From positions 1-15,674 of the forward strand of contig JASCIV010000617.1 in assembly GCA_030374735.1 (NCBI GenBank): a stretch of 15,674 nt of DNA, read 5' to 3'. Below are positions 8,225 to 15,569 of the stretch, in pieces. Below the pieces are notes generated by a model that saw nothing but the letters and a program-made list of their open reading frames with translations, did not search any database and had not been told where the DNA came from. Positions within the stretch are counted from its first letter, which is position 1; every line of letters begins with the position of its first letter. A program made the translations under genes and the position numbers. This DNA is from Gracilaria caudata (Eukaryota > Rhodophyta > Florideophyceae > Gracilariales > Gracilariaceae).

Positions 8225-8256
8225 TAGCGTTCTACATACTGTAGTTCGGAACGCTA
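8225..8256. repeat. Bulged stem-loop of 12 bp
   Basis: The outer arms TAGCGTT (8225-8231) and AACGCTA (8250-8256) and the inner arms CTACA (8232-8236) and TGTAG (8240-8244) are each exact complements. The loop is TAC, and a 5-nt bulge (TTCGG, 8245-8249) lies on one side only. It is in non-coding sequence, and no RNA family is recognised. Confidence 0.55.
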
Positions 8257-8856
8257 ACCCAAAGAGGCCTATCCTTCTACCCTTGTATGATGTTTCCAAC
8301 ATGGGCAAGCTAGGTAGCGCGCACCCCAACGATCGCCACCCCCATGTGGCGAAAGTGACAATAACGTGCAGGTTGACTTCCTCTGTACAGCTCCAAGGCG
8401 TCTCCACCGTAACTTTCGAGCCACAATCGAACTGAGCGTCTCGAGCTTTTCAAAACGATATCCCGAGAAAGTGCACCAAAAGAAACTTTGAACCAGCTCC
8501 CGAATTCTAGAACGTCGTAAACCCGAAACGATATCGATGAAGCTCAAGACGACGTTCTATTCTATTCAACAGGTGTTGTGAACACAGCAGTGCCGTCGAC
8601 CACAGGTCGACCGCAGTTGCGCTGCCCCATAGTTTGTTGGGCGCAAGCGCAGCGAACCCCCACGCTGCCACGGCAATCAGCCGCAATGAATTCACAGTCC
8701 GTTGACCCCTGCAGCCAAACCGGCATGATGTCTTCCGCCTCCATCGCGCCTAACGCTCCACTACGATTCCGTTGTACGAAAGGCCCCGCCATCCCCCTTA
8801 ACGAGCCTGAACCGCTCCGCAGCCTCACAGCACCATGAAGCCAAGACAAAGCCCTC

Positions 8857-10407
8857 ATGGGTTGCTTGCACTCCACCCTCATGGCGTTCTTTCCGCCACC
8901 ACCTCCCTGCCCCCCGCATTCCTCTCAGCGACCGCCGCTCCCGCGTTCGAGTTATCCGCAGTCGCCGCCCCCTCAGCGCCCCGTGGTCGAGGAACTGCAG
9001 ACCGGAGCCACGCACTATGTCAACAACCTACGCGAGCGCGGTGTCCTCGCCTACAAACGTGCAGCCGCCATTAACGATCCCGCCGCGCTTGCGCTCGCGC
9101 TCCAGCTCTTCCGTCGCGCAGCCGCCTTTGACGCTCCCTCCATCCCGCACGCGCTGCGCGCCTCCGCGCAGAAGAACGTGCTGGCATGCCACAAGCTGCG
9201 CCTGCAGCGAGCAGTCGCTGCCAGCAACACGCCACCGCTCCCCGATACCGCCTTCCACACGGACGTTGCAGAGGCGTGCGCTGCTTTCCGAGGCGCCGTT
9301 GCCGCATCTGATGCACACCCCGCGCGTTGGCGTCTCGCACTCGAGTCGCAATACTTATCGTATATCGCGCTCGTCACGTACGTCGCGTCGTGCGCCACTC
9401 CTCCGTCCGCATCGCGAATCGAGAAGCACGTCTTGCGCATCCAATTGCTGCGCCGCACCTTCGCCGCCACGCAGCCCGCGCAACCCGCAGTGAGCCACGA
9501 GTTCCATTATAGACTCGCCACCGCATTGCACGACGCGTCCGCCGCTGCGCTGGCGGCTGGCGACGGCGCAGCTGCCGTTGCACACGCCGCTAGCTCTGAG
9601 GTGCACGTCCGCGCCATGGACGACGCCGCTGCCCGCTTTGCGGCCAACCAGCGCGCGCTGCGTGACGTTGAGCAAGTGGAGAATCTGCGCCGAAATGTAG
9701 CCGCACAGCAACGCGCCGCTGCCGCCACGCAGCAGATCGCGCGCGCGCGAGACATACTCGAACGGTTGGACATGTGCGACGAGGTAGGCGAGGAGCAGCT
9801 ATTTCCTGTCATCGACGCGCTTAAGGAGGCACAGCTTGGTGCCAGGGACTCCTCGCCCATACATGAGGCAGAGGCCTGCACCCGGCTGGCTGCAGTATAC
9901 TACGAATTTCGAGCGGTGCGCAACGCGCGCAAGGAAGCAAGTTACGTACACAGGGCGTTTGCGCTGCTGAACACGATGAATACCAGTGATCTTCACGATG
10001 AGGAGTGGGTGGTAGATGCACGCGCTGCGTATGTTCGCGTGCGGGGCGAGGAGAAGCGTGAAGAGGCAGAGCGACGCGCTCGCGCTCGCGAGAACGTGGA
10101 GAAGCTTGTGGAGCGCATTCGGTTCAAGTTAAAACTTATTGACGAGGAGAAGGAGGGGTTGCGCTTCTTGTACGAAAGCTATCCGCCGAAAAGCGGCAGG
10201 GTGCCTGAGGCCAAACTGCAGAGAGATGACGTGAGCGGCGCTATCAAGATTGCTCTTCTTCACTATCACCCAGACCGTAATCCCGAAGGCGTGTATGGCA
10301 TAGAGCATGCGCTGGTGTGCGAGGAGATTACCAAGAGTTTGAACCTCTTGAAACGGCGCATTGAGAAAGGTTGGGGGTCGGATATCTCTTCGGACGATGA
10401 CAAATAA
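8857..10407 (+). CDS. J-like-domain protein with N-terminal acylation motif and long helical body
   Basis: A 516-codon frame from ATG (8857) to TAA (10405-10407), with a stop upstream in frame at 8836-8838. The N-terminus MGCLHS fits N-myristoylation of Gly2 (small residue at 6) with palmitoylation of Cys3. Residues 13-42 are Pro-rich and disordered. Residues about 48-400 are Ala-rich helices with TPR-like pairs (for example 58-92 and 335-372); TPR identity is tentative. Residues 396-432 form a charged helix. Residues about 434-505 resemble a J domain: LRFLYESYPPK, a helix ending IALLHYHPDRNP (HPD 471-473, which stimulates Hsp70 ATPase in J proteins), then EEITKSLNLLKRRIEKGW. The C-terminus SSDDDK could be a CK2 site. 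Coding GC is much higher than in neighbouring genes. AATAAA at 10403-10408 overlaps the stop. A membrane-bound Hsp70 cochaperone is an inference. Confidence 0.85.
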   Translation: MGCLHSTLMAFFPPPPPCPPHSSQRPPLPRSSYPQSPPPQRPVVEELQTGATHYVNNLRERGVLAYKRAAAINDPAALALALQLFRRAAAFDAPSIPHALRASAQKNVLACHKLRLQRAVAASNTPPLPDTAFHTDVAEACAAFRGAVAASDAHPARWRLALESQYLSYIALVTYVASCATPPSASRIEKHVLRIQLLRRTFAATQPAQPAVSHEFHYRLATALHDASAAALAAGDGAAAVAHAASSEVHVRAMDDAAARFAANQRALRDVEQVENLRRNVAAQQRAAAATQQIARARDILERLDMCDEVGEEQLFPVIDALKEAQLGARDSSPIHEAEACTRLAAVYYEFRAVRNARKEASYVHRAFALLNTMNTSDLHDEEWVVDARAAYVRVRGEEKREEAERRARARENVEKLVERIRFKLKLIDEEKEGLRFLYESYPPKSGRVPEAKLQRDDVSGAIKIALLHYHPDRNPEGVYGIEHALVCEEITKSLNLLKRRIEKGWGSDISSDDDK

Positions 10408-10441
10408 ATGCTCGAAACATAACCTCTTTTGCGAAGGTACA

Positions 10442-10468
10442 GGTACGACGGTACAGTACCGTCGTACC
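10442..10468. repeat. 27-bp perfect palindrome with 13-bp arms
   Basis: GGTACGACGGTAC (10442-10454) and GTACCGTCGTACC (10456-10468) are exact reverse complements around one A. As RNA it would fold to a 12-bp stem with a CAG triloop, beginning 35 nt after the J-protein stop codon. GTAC occurs five times between 10437 and 10467. It may act as a 3' UTR hairpin or a dyad site for a dimeric DNA-binding protein; which one cannot be told from sequence. Confidence 0.8.
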
Positions 10469-10562
10469 GTCGTAACTCACGGTGAGCTGGTTGAGCTGAC
10501 TGACTACTAAGCAATCGGTCCGGAATCCCCCGGTGCCGAATGTTAATTCTGTCTTCCTCGTT

Positions 10563-10632
10563 CACGTGAGGGCCTCAGCTATCTGGCCTGTTTACGATCA
10601 CGTGCAGTCGTAGATAACGACGTTACGTCGTT
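10563..10632. promoter_or_regulatory. Two CACGTG boxes followed by a 17-bp ACGT palindrome
   Basis: CACGTG occurs at 10563-10568 and 10599-10604, 36 bp apart. AACGACGT (10616-10623) and ACGTCGTT (10625-10632) then form a palindrome around one T. CACGTG is the E-box/G-box core read by bHLH and bZIP factors in many eukaryotes, and ACGT is a bZIP core. The nearest downstream gene start is about 870 bp away, so the target gene is unclear. Confidence 0.3.
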
Positions 10633-11501
10633 TCCATAGCAGATTCCGTGACCTTCGGAAGTCCGGGCTTGCATTAGAACTGGCAGTCTGCAACCCTTGC
10701 AGCAACACGAGGTGTGTGGGATCACATCCCATCGTACTGTGTTACATGCTGCACACTGCCTTCATTGTTTCCATTTTGGACTTGAACTTGCAAGATAAGA
10801 CACCGTGCGGAGTTTTCTGCAGCAAAATGTGCCACGCCTCGCAACGAAATGAACACTGTGAAGCATGCAAATTGAATACCGTCAGCCATTGAAGAGACCA
10901 AGAGACATCTCTGAAATACATTCTTCTCTTAGAAGCCAGAAACAAGGTCGCACGAGTTGAGATGAATTTTGAAATGCGAGGTCCTGACGGATGGAGGTGA
11001 AAGTTACAGAAGTTGGATACGAAACAACTTCAGACAACCATGACCAGGTTCCACATGAGGCCAACGAGGTACGAAGGTATGACGGGCAAAGGTTACACGA
11101 CGGCAGCATTCCAACAAATCGTGAAAACCCTGCATATGCGACGCTTGGGAGTCGTTACCTTCGTGTATTGAGTTGGTTTTTTGTCGGAAGTCTTCCCCCC
11201 CTCCAGGTGTTGCGTCGGTGACAATCCTTGATTCCGTGTCATCACGCACGATGACCGTTGATTGGCCTTTTTCGATTCGAGTTGGCTAGATACAGTAAGA
11301 TGTGTTAAGCCGGCTTAAAACCGTCTTGCGCATGGCGAACGCTCATTTTGCCAACTGTCTTTGCTCAGCTTCTGCTGAGGGCAACTTCTTCAAGAGCGAG
11401 AATAAGTTTCGCTAAGCTTTATTTCTTCGCGACTCACCCACTCGCATTCTGCCTCGCTTTGGATCTGCATAAGAAGAAGGGACAGTGACTGCAATTCCGA
11501 A

Positions 11502-13250
11502 ATGGCTGACTGTGGCACTATTTTCGAAGGAAATGTTTGCTCTTCAAGAGAAGTCTGTCACATCCTCTCAGCTGTTCAGTGGGCGAATCAAACTAAAAGC
11601 TTCCAGTATCCACCAATGGACATGTTGGACCACGAGTTGCTTGCGCGACTGTCGCCAAACAACCTTTCAAAGCTCGTCTGGTTATCGATAAGCATCAACG
11701 TGATTGGTTTTCACATGTTGCAATCGAGGCTCCCGTTGCGTCCCGCTCACGTAATCAAAGACATCGCCTATGAAACGATCAGTCTGTGGGTAAGAGATAT
11801 CTTTCTCCTAACTTCGCGGGAGTTTGTTGATAACCTGGTTATTGATTGTTCTACGAAGGGTAAATCTGATGAAGTTTGTCAGACAGCAGAACTTTTCAAA
11901 ACGGAAATCAGCCGATCAAACAGTTTTCCGCCGAATCGCATTTCAAAAATAGTAACTTTCTCAATAATGGTCTCGCTTTTTGAAGAGATGGTTACCCTGT
12001 TCTTCCTTCTGGCAGTTAACCGTTTCCCTCATTTATCACTGGTTGTGGATGTGCTTGAGTTCTTATTGCCGTCAGCCTTCACGGTGAGTAAGTTGCTATT
12101 GCTTCCAGCCTCCATGCTTTGCACCGTCCTACTTTTCAAATGGATAAAAGTCTTAGGTGTATTTAAGGGAAGATGTACATTAAGTACCCTCAACCACTGT
12201 CTTGCCTCAGCCATGAAGCGGAGAACCAGCCCATTTGGCGTCGTGATATACCTGAGTGATATTTTGCTCTTTGGCCAATCCGTATATGAAGACGGGTCGA
12301 CTCTCTATGTATGGCTTGAGTGTAGATGCTTGATCATAACACATAACACATCATCTGCTCATGCACTCCAAGAAGTATCAGGTACAATCCCAGAATCCGC
12401 TCAAGAAGTATCTAAATCCGCTCAGCAAGTATCTGAATCTCGGCTTATGGAGCTAATCTTAACCAGCAGACACAAAATCGTTGGGAGTGATTTCATGCCA
12501 GCCAATGACGAATCATGGATATCTGAAGGTCTTGTCACTAGAGAGCGGCTTCTACGAGCAGTACTTAACAGCGGACATTTCGTGTTAGAAGCATCTTCCA
12601 TGGTCGATTCATGCTTGAGGGAAAACGGCTCTAATCAACGGGCAGCGTTAGAATGGCTGTCATTTCTTCGTTGGTCAAAGTGTAAGGCGGGCATGGCTAC
12701 CTGTTATGACGACAGACTTGGGAAGCTTCGGATCGATACTGATGGGTCATTGGTTCAAGACTCTTCATATCCACGTTTGCTTTCGTTTTTCTTCCCATTT
12801 CAACAAGCGGAATTTAAGACACAAGCCTTGGATAGCGCAGTACTGGAAAAGGCATTGATAGCCAATGGATCCCGAAACATTCGAAGATTTCTTGATCAGC
12901 GAAACTTTGTGTTTGCATCAAGGAATCAGATGTTTTACGCTCGAGGTGATCGAGAGGATTTGGGAAGGCGTTCGGCTATGTTGATTTCACTTATTCGCTT
13001 AACTGGAGCAGCTCGATTCCATCCCAGGTATGTAGAAGTCGTAGTACCTAATTCTGTTCATCGCTTGATTGCAATTCCCCCTGTATTTCCGAATGAAAAC
13101 GGTAATGTATGGATTGCGTCCGACACGCTTCCGAATCATGATGGCGAGCCTGGAGAGTACAATATTTCAGGTGCACAAGTCTATCACGGAAGAATGTATC
13201 CATGCGCGCCCTTCTGCATTGGAAATCGCCAGAACCAAATAGCCAAATAA
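11502..13250 (+). CDS. Orphan 582-aa protein with hydrophobic segments
   Basis: A 582-codon frame from ATG (11502; G at -3 and +4) to TAA (13248-13250). I do not recognise the family. Residues about 54-71 and 86-103 are moderately hydrophobic. Residues 149-172 (VTFSIMVSLFEEMVTLFFLL) and 178-220 are strongly hydrophobic and could be two or three membrane helices. Residues 299-313 contain a small repeat (SAQEVSK, SAQQVSE) from a 21-bp duplication. The C-terminal part (about 320-582) is soluble-looking, with W/R-rich segments (ALEWLSFLRWSKC) and a Cys/Tyr-containing end. There are 14-16 Cys without an obvious zinc-finger spacing. Coding GC is low, in contrast to the upstream J-protein gene. Length and absence of stops make a real gene very likely. 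It could be a lineage-specific membrane protein or derive from a mobile element. Confidence 0.75.
   Translation: MADCGTIFEGNVCSSREVCHILSAVQWANQTKSFQYPPMDMLDHELLARLSPNNLSKLVWLSISINVIGFHMLQSRLPLRPAHVIKDIAYETISLWVRDIFLLTSREFVDNLVIDCSTKGKSDEVCQTAELFKTEISRSNSFPPNRISKIVTFSIMVSLFEEMVTLFFLLAVNRFPHLSLVVDVLEFLLPSAFTVSKLLLLPASMLCTVLLFKWIKVLGVFKGRCTLSTLNHCLASAMKRRTSPFGVVIYLSDILLFGQSVYEDGSTLYVWLECRCLIITHNTSSAHALQEVSGTIPESAQEVSKSAQQVSESRLMELILTSRHKIVGSDFMPANDESWISEGLVTRERLLRAVLNSGHFVLEASSMVDSCLRENGSNQRAALEWLSFLRWSKCKAGMATCYDDRLGKLRIDTDGSLVQDSSYPRLLSFFFPFQQAEFKTQALDSAVLEKALIANGSRNIRRFLDQRNFVFASRNQMFYARGDREDLGRRSAMLISLIRLTGAARFHPRYVEVVVPNSVHRLIAIPPVFPNENGNVWIASDTLPNHDGEPGEYNISGAQVYHGRMYPCAPFCIGNRQNQIAK
12393..12434 (+). 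repeat. Two-copy 21-bp in-frame repeat within the orphan gene
   Basis: Units 12393-12413 and 12414-12434 differ at three positions (ccgctc and aagtatct are shared). They encode ESAQEVS and KSAQQVS. A more diverged copy (caagaagtatca) lies just upstream near 12369. This looks like an old local duplication in a disordered linker between the hydrophobic and soluble halves. Confidence 0.75.
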
Positions 13251-14116
13251 GAGCATCCCTACCAAGAAACCTTAAGTAAAATCCCAAACCTCCTAAATTC
13301 CTAATTTGGATTTGGCAGACACAAAAGCACCCCTATCAGTGGAGGACAAAACCCAAAATTGTAGCCAGACAGTTTCGTAAAAGCCGTTTTTAACTAAGAT
13401 TTTCTCCTGCCAAGCCTAAGCCCTTGAACTGGGGCCTTTTCTTAATTTGAAATAAGGGACAAGCCTTACTCCTGGACATAAATATTGTCATCACTGGGAA
13501 ACATGAAGACCGCCTATCCACTTTCTGGCCAAAGCAAGAAAATGAGCCACAAACTCTTGTTTCCCCTCCTACTTTCGGAGCAAATGTCTCACACTCATGC
13601 GTACACGCGGATGCTTGTGCTCCAAGGCGCAATGCTCTCGCCGCAGCTATACAAAGCTGAAGACAGCGATTCAGACAGCAAAGCAGAGGCACCTGGTAAA
13701 GATAATTTCTTGACCGGATCAAAAGCATTGCAAATAAAACACCTGTCATTTGCTGCTTACAAAAACATTCTTCATCTTCGTCACGACATAAATCTATTTG
13801 AAAGAACGGTGCACTTATCGCGAAATAAATTAATTCTCTCCATGACATATTTATGCAGCCTTTGGAGTTGAAAGAATAGGCCACGGATATGTAGTGTCAC
13901 CAGACACGGCTTCCAACTATTTTTTTCATGCCTTTTATGCTTTTCACTGTAGTCTGGATGATATAAACCCAAAATTCATTCGTTGGCCTGATGTAAGAGA
14001 GCGGTAGTCGATGGAAGGACTCATTATTTGGTTCCCGAAGTGCGTGTTCTTCGCAGACAGAAACAAAAACAGACGCTGGAGACCTAAGAAAGACAGCGAG
14101 CAGGAGAGATCTTACG
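13251..14116. other. AT-rich stretch without a supported gene
   Basis: About 870 bp downstream of the orphan gene. The opening part is AT-rich with an imperfect inverted repeat near 13290-13320 (ccaaacc ... ggatttgg) and ccaaaattg-type strings, fitting a 3' UTR. A plus frame (ATG 13503 to 13871, 122 codons) and a minus frame (13390-13884, beginning at GTG) overlap each other. Neither shows recognisable domains, so neither is annotated as a gene. Confidence 0.45.
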
Positions 14117-14317
14117 ATGGCTACAAGAAACAAACCCGAAGTCTATTGGTCTCCCGTAACCTTTTTGGCCGGTTCTTTCGCGTGGAGATATGGAAAGCAT
14201 GGAATGGCCGACATGGGTTTCAACCAAAATAAAAGCACTTCTCAGATGTATCAAAGTCTTTACAACAAGTCCATATGGAAGCAGCGCATGGTCAACGAGT
14301 GGAAAAGCAGGCTTTAA
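14117..14317 (+). CDS. Possible small protein of 66 aa
   Basis: ATG at 14117 has an ideal start context (A at -3, G at +4) and runs 66 codons to TAA (14315-14317). The product begins MATRNKPEVYWSPVTFLAG and ends with a basic, Trp-containing segment (IWKQRMVNEWKSRL). It is net positive and rich in Met, Trp and Tyr. A short apolar stretch (SPVTFLAGSFAW) sits near the N-terminus. The composition resembles small mitochondrial inner-membrane subunits, but I cannot match it to any named one, so this is only an impression. An overlapping plus frame (14011-14232) is less protein-like. At this length the frame could be chance. No clear promoter is seen. Confidence 0.38.
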   Translation: MATRNKPEVYWSPVTFLAGSFAWRYGKHGMADMGFNQNKSTSQMYQSLYNKSIWKQRMVNEWKSRL

Positions 14318-14689
14318 CAACTAACTGCATGTCCTATTTCTGGGAAGATGGACGTTTGAAAAGGAATTGATTGCAATAACTTATACCACAGTGGCAATGC
14401 CATGCAACTGGCAGTTTGAAAGACAAAAATATGCCCTTCAACTTCGAAGCCGATACGAAGATAAATTTGCGGCACAGAAGCACAAAGGCGTGAGCGATAT
14501 AGAATGAGGTGAGGGCACTACTGCTTTCTTTACTTCAGCAAACCAATTGATGAGAAACGCGTGAGGATCCAACGGAATGTGATGCAAGTAGCTTCACCAC
14601 TTGTAGAGCAAAACGACCCTGTGGGGAAAGCCTCAATGGTTATTCATAGTTTTGGTGTCCGCTCCGCGGTAGTTTCCTCACTATAGGAG
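14318..14689. other. Stretch with nothing recognised
   Basis: About 370 bp after the small ORF. No frame of interest, no repeat longer than about 8 bp and no RNA gene was found. It may include the 3' UTR of the preceding small ORF if that is real. Confidence 0.4.
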
Positions 14690-14781
14690 GTTATATTTGG
14701 CTATTTGACCCCATTAGAGATGCATTTGAGAAGGGCAGGAATGGTGTCCACGTGTGGTGGTTTTCCAGATGACCAGATGCG

Positions 14782-14802
14782 CCGTGGCAGGGTGAGCCAC
14801 GG
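14782..14802. repeat. Stem-loop CCGTGGC / GCCACGG
   Basis: Arms 14782-14788 and 14796-14802 are exact complements with the loop AGGGTGA. The stem core GTGGC/GCCAC recurs 80 bp downstream in the next hairpin, so the two probably belong to the same structured element. Confidence 0.7.
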
Positions 14803-14861
14803 GTGGTACGTGTAGTGTGGTATAGTAGCAGCGAGCTACAACCAGAATGGTGTTCAGTGGT

Positions 14862-14882
14862 CGCGTGGCTAGGGGCCACGCG
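14862..14882. repeat. Stem-loop CGCGTGGC / GCCACGCG
   Basis: Arms 14862-14869 and 14875-14882 are exact complements with the loop TAGGG. The left arm starts 80 bp after that of the previous hairpin. Both loops contain AGGG and both stems contain CGTGGC/GCCACG. Confidence 0.75.
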
Positions 14883-14913
14883 GAGGGCTCAACTTAGAAG
14901 GTGTACAAGGGAT

Positions 14914-15030
14914 ACCTGAGAGGTGTGAGAAGTACCGATCACGGTGAGGTGCGAGATAGCGATCTGGCTTACCTGTACCACTTGGTAGGCGTGATGGCAG
15001 GCCCACGGCGTGCTGGTAAACCTGAGAGGT
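14914..15030 (+). repeat. Direct repeat ACCTGAGAGGT, two copies
   Basis: The 11-mer occurs at 14914-14924 and 15020-15030, 106 bp apart. Each copy is itself an ACCT...AGGT inverted repeat. Within the candidate LTR it could be a repeated regulatory site. Confidence 0.6.
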
Positions 15031-15194
15031 ACTGGTTATCCCAGAAGGCCGACTGTAGAAACCTTAGGGTGAAATACTTAACCAGGGGGTACTTAGCTTT
15101 ACGATATTGACAATGGGGGCCATGCTTGGTGTTTATATACCGCGCAGGCCACCCGGCCTCCCATGGCACTCCGTGTCACGTGGCCAGCAGGAGG

Positions 15195-15219
15195 GGCACT
15201 TGAGGTGCACCTCCGTGCC
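15195..15219. repeat. Nested inverted repeat around GAGGTGCACCTC
   Basis: The 12-bp palindrome GAGGTGCACCTC (15202-15213) is flanked by GGCAC (15195-15199) and GTGCC (15215-15219), which also pair. Just upstream GGCCAC (15147-15152) pairs with GTGGCC (15180-15185). Together with the two hairpins near 14800-14880 this makes an unusually structured half-kilobase. Confidence 0.65.
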
Positions 15220-15539
15220 GGTGTCTACCCTAGCTATATTAAGGACTAAGTGTCTATAGCGTACAGACGCCACCCTTGGTACATGAACCATAATCGCAAT
15301 ACCACCTTGGTCTCACTTTATTACGGACCCCCCTCCTACACACAGACACGCCCCATGGCTGTATATTGATACATGCTCCACCGGTTTCGGTTCTTGATGT
15401 GCTCTCTGCGTAGTCCTGCTCGTGTTGGTAGTTAGATCCGTAGCGCGATACCCTTGTCGCAATTATCGATCCTTTCCGTTGGGATCACATCGTGTCGGTA
15501 GCTTCCATCTCGCCCTCATCACGTTTGGTTCATCAGAGT

Positions 15540-15569
15540 ATGAATTCGACTGCAACCTTCTTGGTAAGT
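15540..15569 (+). other. Possible short first coding exon ending in a GTAAGT splice donor
   Basis: An ATG at 15540-15542 opens eight codons (MNSTATFL) up to TTG|GTAAGT, where GTAAGT at 15564-15569 is a consensus 5' splice site. Unspliced, the frame stops at a TAG near 15649. The string may mark the first exon of a spliced gene or retroelement ORF whose remainder lies beyond the window. No acceptor can be assigned inside it. Confidence 0.25.

Larger units (their letters stand above)
7287..8856. other. Intergenic region between helicase and J-protein genes
   Basis: About 1.57 kb between divergently oriented genes. The left part should hold the helicase promoter: a GC-rich stretch with a CCAAT pentamer. 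The middle (7500-8450) has no frame with both an ATG and protein-like composition; the longest, minus 7517-7882, begins at TTG and has no internal Met. It contains a bulged hairpin at 8225-8256. Near 8595-8611 two GTCGAC palindromes sit 5 bp apart. No TATA box is visible before the ATG at 8857. Confidence 0.5.
10408..11501. other. Intergenic region rich in palindromes
   Basis: About 1.1 kb between two plus-strand genes. No frame here looks like protein. It contains a 27-bp palindrome, two CACGTG boxes (10563-10568 and 10599-10604), a 17-bp palindrome (10616-10632), a 6-bp stem with 3-nt loop (10717-10731) and the 14-bp palindrome TTAAGCCGGCTTAA (11305-11318). The last lies about 185 bp before the next ATG and could be a promoter element. 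No clear TATA box was found for the downstream gene. Confidence 0.55.
14690..15535 (+). mobile_element. Candidate LTR and leader of a retroelement running off the right edge
   Basis: This non-coding block has structured GC-rich inverted repeats, a TATA-like box (TTATATAC, 15133-15140) and a second one (TATATTAAG, 15235-15243). It is followed by TGGTTCATCAGAGT (15526-15539), which shares TGGT and ATCAGAG with the plant Copia primer-binding site TGGTATCAGAGC. A possible end pair is TGAGAGG (14917) with CGCCCTCA (ending 15518), which would give a 602-bp LTR. The boundaries are guesses, because the second LTR, target duplication and polymerase genes would lie outside the window. The alternative is an ordinary promoter and spliced 5' UTR of a gene to the right. 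Confidence 0.3.

Noticed and set aside
9028..9881. Several minus-strand frames opposite the J-protein gene
   Set aside because: Long antisense frames are expected in GC-rich coding sequence; they are Ala/Arg/Ser-rich shadows.
13503..13871. 122-codon plus frame with ATG and a DSDSDS run
   Set aside because: No recognisable domain and an unconvincing composition. It might be real but cannot be supported from sequence alone.
13390..13884. 164-codon minus frame, Cys-rich
   Set aside because: It starts at GTG; the Cys residues have no regular spacing, and it overlaps an equally long plus frame.
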